A stretch of DNA of 64,000 nt from Verticillium longisporum (GCA_019188255.1 JAETXT010000009.1:1178001-1242000), one strand, 5' to 3'; shown: positions 25,716 to 36,960, numbered from the stretch's first letter. Program-made: numbers and translations. The notes: a model not told the origin generated them from the sequence alone.

Positions 25716-25934
25716 TCAGACGCGGGTCATTGGCTTCCTGCGTACGAGGAAGGGGCTGGGCATCTCATCTCGCTCGGGATCCCACACAGCCACCGGCTCA
25801 CCGCCACTGGCGCGACGCTCCGCAACCCTCTCCTTGAAGTTGCGCTTTGGACTCACGTTGAGGTTCGCGTTCTCGCCGCCAGCAGCGATGACCGCAGAGA
25901 GGGCGTCCGCCGGCGCGAGCCTGCTGGAGCTCCA
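25716..25934 (-). other. In-frame continuation of NimA beyond its TAG stop
   Basis: Directly after the TAG that ends the NimA frame (25937-25935), the same frame stays open for 72 codons to a TGA at 25718-25716. The translated tail is protein-like and ends with ...VWDPERDEMPSPFLVRRKP..., the acidic, proline-containing end expected of NIMA-type C-termini. Just after the TAG, the neighbouring frame reads LVELQQARAGGR, which also looks like real NIMA tail sequence. I see no GT...AG intron that removes the stop and keeps frame. Explanations are stop readthrough, UAG-to-UGG RNA editing, or paired small indels (real or sequencing error). Confidence 0.7.
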
Positions 25935-28059
25935 CTAGGGTGCGCCCCTAATGTTGTTCTTCACCGCAACCTTACCAAGGGGCTCCTGATCCTTCTTGGT
26001 GACGGAGGGCTTGCGAGACAGGTTGCCCGAGGAGGTTTCGGCACCAGCGTTGTTGTTTGCCTGGAGATTCGTGGCCGATGGGATCTTGCTCAGACGGCGG
26101 TTCGGCGACGGACAACGCTCTCCGCCGCCACGGGCCGAGCTCTGACCCTGCCCGGGGAGTGAGGGTAACGTCTTGTTCGAGTTGAGCCCCGTGGCAGAGG
26201 ACATTGTCTTCATGCGTGGCACCGGAGCCGTCTTTTGCGACGTCAGCACAGGGCGCGTCTTCGAGGTGAAAGGGTTCTGCCTCGATCTGATGTTGCGTGT
26301 CGGAGATGGGATGATGTCCTCGTCATCCGATTCCATGAGCGTAGACTCGCGGGGCACATTCCAAAGAGCGTTGGCTGTGGCTGTCGCATTGGCGCTAAAG
26401 ATGTTGCCGGGGTTTGTGGACGGCGCCTTGGTTGCCTCGTTGCGTCTCGGTGACAAGGACAGCGATGCGATGGCCATCGGCGAGGGCGACACCATCTCGA
26501 TATCCATGGGTGTCCCGGCGTGGCCTGCAAACATGGTTTGGGCGCGGCCAAAGGGAGTGCGCGCTGTCTTCTTCGGGAGGTCGTTGGGGGCCTCCGGGCT
26601 GTCGTAGGAAAGGTCGGTGAGATCTGTCGTCGAAGGGAATTCCCCGTCTCCTTCACCGTCGCCAGCGCCCACCGACGACCTCTCGTAGTCAGTCCTGTCG
26701 ACAGATACAGACGAGGACATGCTTGTCTCGTGCAGCATTGGTGCTTGCAGGTTAAAGGTGGGCGCCTTCTTGCGGAGCTCCTCCTGGACACGCGAGTGCA
26801 CTTCATCCTCGAATCTCTTGTTCAGTCTCTCCATCTCGAGCTGCACGAGGCGGTCAATCTCGAGACGCGCCTTGACTTCCCATTCCCTCCGCAGAGTGTT
26901 GTCGATTTCTTGGCGCGTGTAATCCTTCTCGGCCTCGAATCTCTCCATCTTCTGCTGCAGCTCCTTCTCTCGTTGGGTCAGGGCTTCCTCCTTTGCCTTG
27001 AGCATCTTGTTGAAGTCGACCGTCTCCTTCTCCTTGCGCATCAAGCGCACAATGGGGAGGCGCAGAAGCTGCGCCGTGTCGGGACGGCGGTCTGGATTCA
27101 CGCGCAGGCAGTCTTTGATGGTGCCCATGAGCTCTGGCGAGTAAATGTCCGGCAGCGGGTTGACCTTGCCCTCCTTGATCTTCTGGACGAGCTGGAAGTG
27201 TGTCTTTGCGTTGAACGGCGGCTCCCTAGCACACAGCTCATACATGATGCAGCCGAGCGACCAGATGTCCGACTTGAGCGTGTACTTTTCGGCGGCGCAG
27301 ATTTCTGGCGACATGTAGAATGGCGTACCAACGTAGGTTGATGCGAAGTCGTGAGACTGGATCATCTTGGCGAGGCCAAAGTCGCCAAGCTTGACCGAGT
27401 TGTCTTCTCCGAGAAAGACTGCAGATGGTTAGCTCGCGTGCCTCTCCCTTCCATGAGGCCACTGTCATTTCGACTTACCATTCTCAGGCTTGAGATCACG
27501 ATGGAGGATGGTCATGGTGCCAGCAGGAACCTTGGGCCGGACCACGTTGCTAAAGAGGCCCATGGCGTTGTTGCCCGCCTCGGGGGGGTTGGTTCCGTAG
27601 TGGCAGCGATACAAGGCGGTGACGAGCTGCGAGAAGATGCTCCAGACAAAGGATTCCTTGGCGCGCTCGCCCTTGACCGTCAAGTTTTTGATGATGCGAC
27701 CGAGGTCGCCGTTGCCGCAGTATTCCATGTACAGGTGAAGGTCCTGGCTGGACTTGAGGTGTTCTCGGTGGAAGTAGCCGACGATATTCTCGTGCCGTAA
27801 ATGTGAGAGGATCTGGAACTCGGCGTGCAGCTGTTCACGCTCCTTGGCGGACATCTTGAGGTAGCTGATCTCCTTGCGGCACATGACGAAGTTGTCGGCC
27901 TTTCGACGGACCTTGCGAATGACCCCAAAAGATCCATGGCCTACGGAGCACAGAGAGAGTACATGTCAGTGTTTGCGACGCGAAAGATTAGTATGAGGAT
28001 ATGTGACTCGACATACCGATCTTCTCGAGGACCTCGTACTTGTCGCCCTCAGTTGTCAT
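25935..28059 (-). CDS. nimA: NIMA-family mitotic serine/threonine kinase
   Basis: Three exons join on the minus strand: 28059-28017, 27940-27479, 27418-25935, giving 662 aa up to the TAG. Introns are 76 and 60 nt with GTATGT and GTAAGT donors. The kinase domain (about residues 8-290) has the Gly loop G-H-G-S-F-G, catalytic HRDLKPEN (about 161-168), DFG (181-183), and GTPFYMSPE in the activation segment, a NIMA/Nek-type signature. A charged coiled coil follows (about 300-395), then a Ser/Pro-rich tail with SP sites, typical of NIMA proteolysis and CDK control. NIMA kinases drive entry into mitosis, acting at spindle poles and chromatin. The kinase insert near residues 130-150 (before HRD) is longer than in animal Neks, as is usual in fungi. 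It is divergently paired with the ankyrin-BTB gene. The C-terminus is odd: the frame continues past the TAG to 25716. Confidence 0.95.
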
Positions 28060-28652
28060 GATGGGCGATGCGCGATGGAAGTTGCAAGCAGGGAACACAA
28101 ACTCCTAATTTCCATAGACGTCGCAGAAACCTTTGGATAGAGTTTGGTGCTGCTTGGGTTAGTATCTGTCTGGTGTTGAGGGTGTCGAGATGGGGGTCGT
28201 GGTCGTGCTTGTGCAACTTTGTGAGCGCCGTCATTGGGCCTGGGTCACCAACTGCTGCAGTGAGTAAACAGCTGGCGCGGGTGCCATGGCAACGGCGGGC
28301 CGGTGGTCGGAACCTCTGTCGGCCCGTTGCTTATCGCGATAAGCCCCCGCGTGGTGTCGCGGCGCGCTCGGTGGGGGCCCATGATGACATATCCGATCGG
28401 AGGGGAGAAGGCGAAAGTGGGGCGGGCCTTGCCTCGAGTGGCGTATCGACTCTGGACCCCACCATCTCGACTCTCAGTGACAGGTGCAGACTCGATGTGA
28501 TGGAACATAATGTCATTTTCCATGTTGGTACATGACTTTGTTGGAGAGCAGATCAGATATAGCCTCAGAACGTGTAGCTGTTTTGCTTTGGATCGTCGCA
28601 TTTTCTCCCAGTCTACTCCTCTCCCTATTCCGCCATCGGCCCAGTCTCAAGC
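28060..28652. promoter_or_regulatory. Shared divergent promoter, nimA / ankyrin-BTB gene
   Basis: These 593 bp separate two divergent start codons and must hold both promoters and 5' leaders. No clear TATA box is visible on either side. Short frames inside have no domain support. Confidence 0.6.
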
Positions 28653-30703
28653 ATGGTCCTACACAAAGGGCAACTGGAGGCCCAGCTGAGGGACGAGCAT
28701 GTCCTCATCAAAACCGGCGTCCTTCGGGAAGAAAATCCGCTAGACCTGTCCGAGGGCTTTCACGACTTTCTCCAAGCATGCCGCCGAGGCGACCTCAAGA
28801 GGTGCCAAGAGCTGATTTCCGCCGGTGTTAACATCAACGGTAAAGATAGCTTCGACTACACCCCCCTCATCGTCGTGAGTTTATGCAACACCCGTCGAGG
28901 GTGGAGCTTGTGATCCGGAGCTCTGATGCTGATCACGTCGTAAGGCGAGCTTATGTGGTCATTTTGACTTGGTCCGGCTTCTTCTCGAGTCTGGTGAGCA
29001 AATTCCCACGCCATGGTGGTTGGCGGGCTTGCTAATGTCGGTGTCGAGGTGCACTGGCGGAGCGAAATACTTTCCAAGGCGAGCGATGCATTTATAATGC
29101 CCTGAATAATCGAATCCGCAACCTGCTGCTCGAGTATGACTATTCCAAATCCACAGACCCCCTCCAGCCCTGGGCATCTCACATCACGTCTCTCCTCTCC
29201 AAAGATGTGCCCAAGACAGCCGACATTGGCCTCATCGCCGCCTCCGAGTCTTTTCAGCTACACAAGTTCATACTCGCTTCCAGATCGCCTTATTTCAAGA
29301 GAAAATTGTCGGACGCCGCAGGGACGAGGACCTGGAACCTACCAGCGACCATCCCCGCTGATGCCTTTCGCCTCGTGCTGCGCTATCTCTACCTCGGCGA
29401 TATTCCGAAAGATCTCGTCGACCCACGTAGCATGGCGACCGAGGAGGAGGTTCTCACGAGCGCTGATAAGATCAGCAAGCAGCTTGAGATTGAGAAACTC
29501 TGGGAGGCGCTGCTGACAACCGATCGTCGACTGGCCCGCCAGCGGTACCAGGACGAGGTCAACCGGGCGCAGAAACAGATTGACAGTTTTTACCGGGAAA
29601 ACGTCCTCCCGCATAGAATGGTCATCGACACAGAGAGGGTCAATGAGATCAAGTGGCGGCATGACAATGCCATTTTTGCGGATTGCCTGTTGCGCGCCGA
29701 CGAACCCGACGAAGAGCAGACACCCGAGAATGAGCCCGCCGACACGGACGCCGCGGAGAACAATAGCAGCATCCCAATCGGCCCCTTCGCCACCTCCAAG
29801 CCGAAAAAGACTAGGCGGTCCGTCGTCTACCCGGTACACAAGGCCATGCTGCTGCGCAGCCTCTATTTCGAGACCATGTTCTCGGGCGAGTTCAAGGAGG
29901 CTCAGGAGGAGCAGCACCTGCACATGATTACGATTGACTGTGTGCCTGAAGTCCTCGAGATCATCCTTACTTTTCTCTACACCGAAAAGGCCGAATGCCC
30001 GCTCGAACTTGCCCTGGATCTTCTCTACGTATCCGACATGCTCTATCTCGACAAGCTCAAGACCAAAGCGGCACAGGTCATCAGCACATTAGGCAGCGGC
30101 AACAGCAATGTTCTCGTCGACCGCACACATGGCACAGCCGAAGAGGAAGACACGGAACCCATCAATATCTACGACGTCATACATGCCGCGTGGGACCTGA
30201 GGGTGCAGCGGCTCGAGGAGTTCGCCGCTCGGTACCTGGCGTACCGGCTGGAAGACTACATCGACGAAGCCGAATTCGCCGACCTCATCAAGGAGAGTGC
30301 CGAGCGGCTGAAGAACCGCGAAGAGACGGACACGATTGAGTTACTAGACGATATCCGCTACTATCTGTCGGAGCGCTTCCGGCTGCGGTTCGAGGATGCG
30401 GGCCTTGACGAGATGATGGACGAGCAAGGCGAGATCAATGCTGCTGCAGCTGCGTCGCTGGCGGAGAGCAGCCAGGAGGTGCAGCAAAAGGCCGAGGACG
30501 GTTTGGCTCTGCAAGAGATCGACCTGAGAGATGTCAAGCCGGCAGAACCTGTAGGGAAGGAAGAAGCAACCGAAGAAACAGGCGGCGTCATGACGCTCGA
30601 TGGCGCAGTGGCCGAAGACGAGTTTGCCTCGGATGCGATCAACTACCAGATCCTGCTTGGGAAGATCGACATCATGCTAGAACGCCTTAAACTTGACGCA
30701 TAG
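28653..30703 (+). CDS. Ankyrin repeat and tandem BTB/POZ protein (Btb3/ABTB1-like)
   Basis: Three exons (28653-28874, 28945-28993, 29049-30703) give 641 aa. Introns of 70 and 55 nt have GTGAGT and GTGAGC donors. Residues about 25-95 form ankyrin repeats (FLQACRRGDLKRCQELISAG, then PLIVASLCGHFDLVRLLLES). A first BTB domain follows (ESFQLHKFILASRSPYFKRK). A second lies after an acidic linker (YPVHKAMLLRSLYFETMFSG), and a helical C-terminal region ends the protein. The order ankyrin-BTB-BTB matches the ABTB1/fission-yeast Btb3 family, whose members are taken to be substrate adaptors of cullin-3 ubiquitin ligases; substrates are unknown. All domains appear intact and the splice joins restore the ankyrin consensus exactly, which supports the small 49-nt exon. 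Confidence 0.92.
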
Positions 30704-31058
30704 AGATAGATGCATTCCTAGATCAGCCTTTATGAGAATCAAAACGGTCAGGCAGGCCTGGCAGGGCACAGGACGTTAAGTACCGTCGTGCCAAAGAAAT
30801 CAATCACTTTCCAGATGAGAAGCCAGTTCACTTCCATTTGGATGTCGTAGACTGAGACTAAATGCTCATTATTGTGCAAAAAAAAGCTGACAATGTCGGA
30901 GCAGAACCGACGACCCTTTTTACTCATTCATTCATACCGTCACCGTTGTGGTGACTTCTACCTAGCAACGCCGAGGCTCCAGAGTATCCTTCCAGCACCA
31001 CCAACCCACTGCAACTCATCCGATCGAGCCTCTGTCACCATTTGACTGTGCCAGACAG
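30704..31058. other. Convergent intergenic region (3' ends)
   Basis: Between the stop codons of the ankyrin-BTB gene and the Spp1 gene. It should carry both 3' UTRs; an A-run near 30880-30888 is the only visible feature. Confidence 0.6.
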
Positions 31059-32618
31059 TTAGGTGCTGGCCGTCTCAAGAGGTCCATCGGCCGCCACGGA
31101 TTTGTTCTGGTCTCCAAGCTGCACCGCGTACTGCCCGTGATACTCGACGCCATTCCCCTCGCGCTCCTTCCTCAGCCTCCTCTGCACAGCAGCGTCCCGG
31201 ATCTCGGCCTCGAGGTTGAGTTTCTTGTTGGCTTCGGAGGTCAGACAGCGCATCAGATACCTCACGTCCTTAGTGTGAATCTGGTACCAGCCGTGGTGGG
31301 GCTTGCAACGCTTCTTGTCGCAAAAGTTGCGGTCGGCGCCGGCCATGACGCTGCCGTGCTCGAGGCTGCCGTGCTTGAAGATCTCCTGGGCTTCCTTTGT
31401 CGCCATGAAGGCGGCAAAGGGCTGGCGCACGCCGATGGTGTCGAGCCGGTAGTCGTAGCCGCAGACCGAGTCGTCCATCTTCTTGGCCGCGATGAGGGCC
31501 ACGCGGCGCCGGCCCGCCACGTCCATGGGCTCGCGCATGCGGCTGGAGGCGGCCGTGTCCTCGCCCATCTGGTAGCGCTCGGCGGCGTACTGCTTCAGCT
31601 TCATCTCCTCCTCCTCGGTGAGCGTGCCCGGTGGCAGGACCTTTTTGGGGTCCGACCCATTGTCTGTCGAAAAGTCAGTGATGCCCCGTCTGCGACCACT
31701 CATGTCGCTGAGTGAAGGAAGGAAATAATAACAAGAAGAAAAGGCTTCGTCACCTCCGTCCTCAGGCGCAAAGGGCCGCGCCGCGAGTTTCCAGTTGTTC
31801 GTCTTGTCGGCCTTGCTCACAGCATCGCCGAGAAGCGCCATAATCTGCGCCTGTGTAATGTCGCCATACAGCGTCTTGGCGCCGGATCCGTCCTTCTTGG
31901 GCATGGCGGCGACGTACTTCTCCCACCACAGCTGGCGGTGCTCGTCGGAGCAGAAGACGCTCTTGTCCTCGAGCTTGACCTCCTCCTTGGTCTCCCGGTC
32001 GCCATAGAGACGCGCCTCCTGGGTGCAGTTCTTGAGGGAGCATGTCTTCTTGTAGAGGGTGCGCACGTTGCTGGCCAGGTCCGTGCAGTTGGGGCAGACG
32101 AAGCGCTCGACGAGGTTGTTACCGACGTCCCTGTCCATGTCAACGCACTCTCCGTGGAACCAGTCCTGGCAAATGTCACAGAAGATCATAAATCTGTGGT
32201 CGTCCGGGCCGCGGCACAGACAGTAAGGGCCCGGGTCGATGGAGTCGTCGTCGTCAGGGGACGGGCTGGCAGCGCCGCGCTCCTCCAGCTGCGCGGCCGA
32301 GTCGTCATGGTCGTCTTGATCGCCACTCGATGCTTTAGGTGCCGTTTGTTTCTTGCCGGCGCGGGGGCCGGCGTTGCCCTTGCTGCGCTTGGTGGGCTTC
32401 TTGACTGCGGCCTGGCCGCGCTTCTTTGTCGGCGCAGGTGGTGGCTTTTCTGTGGAGGGGAGGACTGTGTTGGAGGATGGAGGGACACTCCTCTCGTGTG
32501 GAGATGACGCTGCTGGTGCTGGTTGTGCATCTGGCATGTCGTGATCCTCCTGTTGCCTACTGGTGGGCACCGAAGAGGGTGACTTGCCGGCTGGTTGATC
32601 GCCAGCGTGATCCATCAC
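31059..32618 (-). CDS. spp1: PHD-finger subunit of the Set1/COMPASS H3K4 methyltransferase
   Basis: The raw frame is 519 codons. A 90-nt segment (31753-31664) has a GTGACG donor, a CTGAC branch site and a CGACAG acceptor, so I read it as an in-frame intron; the spliced product is 489 aa, joining ...PEDG to DNGSDPKK.... The N-terminal third is basic and Pro/Ser-rich. A PHD finger (about residues 130-182) starts YCLCRGPDDHRFMIFCDICQ, with the C4HC3 zinc ligands CxC, CxxC, HxxC and CxxC. The C-terminal half holds a Cys/His-containing region (CDKKRCKPHHGWYQ) as in CXXC1/Spp1 proteins. Spp1 reads H3K4me3 and tethers COMPASS to promoters in the nucleus; this role is taken from the family. It is divergent with sco1. 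Confidence 0.85.
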   Translation of the reverse strand: MMDHAGDQPAGKSPSSVPTSRQQEDHDMPDAQPAPAASSPHERSVPPSSNTVLPSTEKPPPAPTKKRGQAAVKKPTKRSKGNAGPRAGKKQTAPKASSGDQDDHDDSAAQLEERGAASPSPDDDDSIDPGPYCLCRGPDDHRFMIFCDICQDWFHGECVDMDRDVGNNLVERFVCPNCTDLASNVRTLYKKTCSLKNCTQEARLYGDRETKEEVKLEDKSVFCSDEHRQLWWEKYVAAMPKKDGSGAKTLYGDITQAQIMALLGDAVSKADKTNNWKLAARPFAPEDGGDEAFSSCYYFLPSLSDMSGRRRGITDFSTDNGSDPKKVLPPGTLTEEEEMKLKQYAAERYQMGEDTAASSRMREPMDVAGRRRVALIAAKKMDDSVCGYDYRLDTIGVRQPFAAFMATKEAQEIFKHGSLEHGSVMAGADRNFCDKKRCKPHHGWYQIHTKDVRYLMRCLTSEANKKLNLEAEIRDAAVQRRLRKEREGNGVEYHGQYAVQLGDQNKSVAADGPLETAST

Positions 32619-33057
32619 GATGCACCCTTGGTTGCCTGATGCGACCAGGGAATGGGTATGGGAAGGGAGCGAGCAGTTTCTGTCCAGGTTGATGCCGGCA
32701 GGCGTGGTTCACGAGATAATCCCGTTGATAATTTGGTGAGTTGTGTACGAAATCACGATCAAGATCACCCTCAACTCTTGCCAATTTGATGAGAGCATCT
32801 GGAGTGGTGAGTTGGGGTGGTGAGTTGGGGTGGTGAGTTGATGACTCGGTGAACCCAGGTCGGCATGCTTCACCGAGATACCGGATGAATATCGGGGTGT
32901 GAGGCTTATCGAGCATGTTTTTTTGGCATCCCGACGCCCGGGCCACCCGACCTCCAGTGGCCGCTTCGGCATCTTACGATGATGGACATGGACTCGACCC
33001 CGGATTGATTCCCAGGTAACATCATCTTCGCCACTGATTATTCGCCCACGAGCCAAC
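32619..33057. promoter_or_regulatory. Shared divergent promoter, spp1 / sco1
   Basis: 439 bp between divergent start codons. It contains a three-copy GGTGGTGAGTTGGG repeat at 32805-32840. No TATA box is obvious. Confidence 0.55.
32805..32840. repeat. 14-nt tandem repeat in spp1/sco1 promoter
   Basis: Two and a half exact copies of TGGTGAGTTGGGG-type units lie head to tail. A change in copy number here would alter the spacing of the shared promoter. Confidence 0.8.
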
Positions 33058-34073
33058 ATGTCAAACGCCTTGGCACCAGCAAGGACGCTCTTGAGGAGCG
33101 TCCTCGGCGCATCCGCCCAGCAGTGCCGACGATGCCTCTCGCAGGCGGCAACAGCGAAGCACATCCGACCAGCGACTGCGCCAAGCCCTCTCCAGGCCGC
33201 ACGAAACCAATTCGCGATGCAGAAGAGGACCAAGGTGTACAAGTCCATCGCAGAGCAGAAGAGTCGGTACCGATCAGGGGTGGGTTGTTTCCAAAGAATA
33301 CGGCTCGGCTCAGCGCCCAGTCGGCAGAGGACGGTCTCCGGCTAACCAATGTGAACAGCCCTTTTCCTGGAAGGCCGGTGTCCTGTTCGTCGCCACGGCC
33401 GGCGGTCTCATGTGGTACTTTGAGTTTGAGAAGGAGCGCATGCAGCGGAAGCGTATTGCCGATGCCACCAAGGGCGTGGGCAAGCCCAAGGTCGGCGGGC
33501 CTTTCGAGCTGATCGACCAGAACGGCAACGCGTTCACGAGCGAGGACATGAAGGGACGGTATGCACTGGTACGTAGGGCGATAAGAGGAATGGCGCTCTG
33601 GGCAGTTTGGATATGCAGCGGCTAACCTGCTGTGACCCTAGGTGTACTTTGGCTTCTCCCACTGTCCCGACATCTGCCCCGACGAGCTCGACAAGATGGC
33701 GCGCATGCTCGACCTCGTGGAGGAGAAGCGACCGGGATCGATTCTTCCCATCTTTGTCACGTGTGATCCGGCACGCGATACGCCGCCGGTCCTCAAGGAA
33801 TACCTCGCCGAGTTCCACCCCAAGTTCATCGGGCTGACGGGCACGTACGACGAGATCAAGGCCATGTGCAAGAAGTACAGGGTGTACTTTAGCACGCCGC
33901 AGCACGTCAAAGCGGGCCAGGACTACCTCGTCGACCACAGCATCTACTTCTACCTGATGGATCCCGAGGGTGACTTTGTCGAGGCGCTGGGACGACAGCA
34001 CTCGCCGTCTGCTGGCGCAAAGCTGATGCTCGACCATATGAATGACTGGTCCGGCGCGTGGAAGAAGAATTAG
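33058..34073 (+). CDS. sco1: Mitochondrial copper chaperone Sco1
   Basis: Three exons (33058-33279, 33359-33568, 33642-34073) give 287 aa. Introns of 79 and 73 nt have GTGGGT and GTACGT donors and CTAAC branch sites. The first 50 residues are Arg/Ala/Ser-rich and lack acids, a mitochondrial presequence. A single membrane segment lies near residues 79-95 (AGVLFVATAGGLMWYFE). The thioredoxin-like domain carries the copper-binding CPDIC motif (Cys152, Cys156) and the third ligand His243 in YLVDHS. Sco1 is anchored in the inner membrane and delivers copper to the CuA site of cytochrome c oxidase subunit 2. All ligands are present, so the protein should be active. Confidence 0.95.
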
Positions 34074-34566
34074 ACGGGTAGGTGAACGCATTTTCAATAG
34101 TGCATGGGTACATTAGGTCAAGCTGTACGAGTATGAGCTGCATGTGTACATGTATCAGTAGGCGAATCGCCATTGGCAGAACATCAGGACACTGGAGGAT
34201 GAGCGATCAGAGACAGGGCATATGTCCCGAAACCCCGCTCCGTCGCTTGTACAATACGGCCAGGGGGGAGTGGAAGGCCGAACCTAAAATAGAATGTAAA
34301 AGGATGATCAAATAGGGCCCGACGCCTTGTCTTGCATCGCGTGGTTTCGAGTGACAGGATGCGGCATGAGGCTCGAAACGTCGAGCTCCAGGTCTCGGTC
34401 GCTGGGCGAAAGCACAAGCGAGTGGGGCCCCTGGTGCTCGGCCTCTGATCAGCTACCTACCCAAGCCTACCTACCTGACTTCAGTTGAGCTCGCCCATGC
34501 TGCAGCTCTCCATCATCATCACCACCATCCACCGCTCCTCTAACAATCAGAAGCCCGGAACCTGCG
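34074..34566. other. Intergenic region with GGTAGG-type repeat
   Basis: Separates two genes on the same strand. A CTACCTACC-rich tract at about 34452-34477 belongs to the dispersed motif family of this window. No gene was seen. Confidence 0.6.
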
Positions 34567-36046
34567 ATGAAGGCCTCCATCTGCGCCCTCGGCGGGGCGT
34601 CAGTGCGAGCGACGTCGAGGCTGCGAGTGCCAGCAGCATCCACTGCTGCCTTGGTGACACAGAGCTTACTACGAACCCAATCAAGGTGGGCATCCAACGC
34701 TGCCTTTCGCCGTCACCGAGACGTCAACGGGTCGTCTTCAGGCTTGCCATCTCTCAGCCGCTCACAACAGCCAGTCGCAGCGTTGCGACCTCGATGGCTG
34801 AGTGCTCAGGCCAGCAGCACCACAGCTGTGCCGCCATCCTTTGCCTTTGCCTTTGAGTGGGTGAACCCCGCCCCCCGCTCACCTCGACGATGATTTGAGG
34901 ACGTCTTTTTTTTGAGATGATCGACTGACTGACGGCAGCATCGACGGCGTGCTGCTCCACGTCGCCAAGCCCATCCCGGGCGCCCGCGAAGCGCTCGAGT
35001 ACCTCCAGGACAACAACATCCCGTTCATCCTGCTGACCAACGGCGGCGGCAAGCACGAGCACGACCGGGTGCGGGACCTCAGCGACAAGCTCGGCGTGCA
35101 GCTGACGGTCGACAACTTTGTGCAGTCGCACACGCCGTTCCAGGAGCTTGTGCGCGCGGGGCCCGACAGCCTCAGCGACAAGACGGTCTTGGTGACGGGC
35201 TCGAACGCGCAAAAGTGCCGCGAGATTGCCGAGCAGTACGGCTTCCGCAGCGTCGTCACGCCGGCCGACATTCTGACGGCGCACCCGGAGATCTGGCCCT
35301 TTGAGCCGCTCATGGAGGAGGTGTACCGGGCGACGGCGCGGCCGCTGCCCCGGCCGCTGCACGGGCCGGGCGTCGCCGACGCCGACGCACTGACCATCGA
35401 CGCCATGTTCGTCTTCAACGACCCGCGCGACTGGGCGCTCGACGTGCAGCTCATTCTCGACCTGCTGCTGTCGCGCCGCGGCATCCTCGGCACCTACTCG
35501 GACCGCAACGGCGACGCGTCGCTGCCCAACGCCGGCTGGCAGCAGGACGGCCAGCCGCCGCTCATCCTGTCCAACTCGGACCTGCTGTGGTCGACGGGCT
35601 ACCACCAGCCGCGCCTCGGCCAGGGCGCCTTCCAGGAGGCCGTGGCCGCCGTGTGGGCCAAGGTCACCGGCGGCCCGCCCCTGCGGCGCACGGCCTTTGG
35701 CAAGCCGTCGCCCGAGACGTACCGCTACGCCGAGCGCGTGCTCAACGAGCACCGCGCCGCGCTGCTGGCACGGCAGGGGCGCCAGGCCGAGGCGTCGACG
35801 CCGCTGCGGACCGTGTACATGGTCGGCGACAACCCCGAGAGCGACATTCGCGGCGCCAACGAGTACCGCAGCAAGCAGGGCACCAACTGGGAGTCGGTGC
35901 TCGTGCGCACCGGCGTCTGGCAGGCCGACCGCGGCGAGAGCGCGTACCCGCCGACGGCCATTGTGGACGATGTCAAGGCGGCCGTGGCGTGGGCGCTGGC
36001 GAGGGAGCAGTACATTATTGACGGCAGCATGGGAGCATTGTGCTGA
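34567..36046 (+). CDS. Mitochondrial HAD-superfamily hydrolase, subfamily IIA (CECR5/HDHD5-like)
   Basis: Two exons (34567-34856 and 34939-36046) give 465 aa; the 82-nt intron has a GTGGGT donor and a CTGAC branch. Splicing restores the catalytic HAD motif I as FAFDIDGVLLH, with the first Asp split across the junction, which confirms the model. The N-terminal 90 residues are rich in Arg, Ser and Ala and nearly free of acids, suggesting mitochondrial import. Motif II lies in PFILLTNGGGK. Motif III is near FGKPSPETY, and motif IV in VYMVGDNPESDIRGAN. The layout matches the CECR5/HDHD5 group (budding-yeast YKR070W), whose substrate is not established. The coding region is very GC-rich. Confidence 0.9.
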
Positions 36047-36893
36047 GAAGTAGACATGGATTTGTAGACCAGCACAGTAGAAATGTATGTGGAAATGTGC
36101 GATTCGCGGACCGAGTCATCTTGAAGCCTATATTTTTTCCATTTTATTTTTCCATTTTATTTTTCCATAGCAGACAGATCGAGGTATCGAGATATCTGCC
36201 CGTCCAAGCCACGGCACCTCATGGTCAGTAGGTAGTTCGGGTCAATGGCAAAAGTGTCTCCTGAACAGGCCATTGTGTGATGCCATTGTACTGTAGAGTA
36301 GGACGAGCTGGCATACAACGGTTAGAAGCGGCTTGAGTTGTACGCCACGAAAGCACCGTCGAGCTGCCTGGCAGGGCTGAGGTTGGCTGGCACCAAGACG
36401 AGACCAGCATACTTGGTAGGATGGCATCATATGTCACCAAGCCAAATCACCACCCATCCTTTAGCGCAGCCAGCTGCAGCCTCCCGAGCGCCACGAACAC
36501 GTTGTCCAAGTGGCGAATGGTATTGACGATCGCGCCCGTCTTTTCCTCGCTCGCATGTGATTTGGACGGCAACGTCGCTCGATTGGCTTATTTGCTACAA
36601 TGTCAGGAAATCTGTCGGAACGAGTCTAGATGGAACTGTCAGCAGCGGTGATCAGTGATCAGTGAGCATGAAGACACAAGGACATGATCTGAGATGAACT
36701 TTGTCCTGGACCACCTGGTTCAACACACGTCCAAGTAGGCTCGCCTTGGGGAAGCTCGTCGCCAGCATCTTTGAGGGGTCGTCCCAGGTGCGTCTAGGGC
36801 CTGATCCCTGGCAGTTGCAGTTGGAGAGTGACGCACCTGACAGCGGGGGCAAGTCAGGGTTCTTGTGGGGTAGTTGCCTTCGTGGTGGGTTCA

Positions 36894-36960
36894 GGTAGGT
36901 ACCTGTACCCAAGTACCTACCTACAGTACCTACCTGCCAAGCGTGCCTACCTCCCTACTA
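36894..36960. repeat. Cluster of TACCTACC/GGTACC motifs
   Basis: Several TACCTACC, GTACC and GGTAGGTACC units are packed into about 65 bp, with inverted and direct copies. The same motif reappears at 37083-37123 and in other intergenic regions. Confidence 0.7.

Noticed and set aside
26520..27341. 273-codon plus frame opposite nimA
   Set aside because: Antisense shadow of the coiled-coil and kinase coding sequence; codon-driven, without homology.
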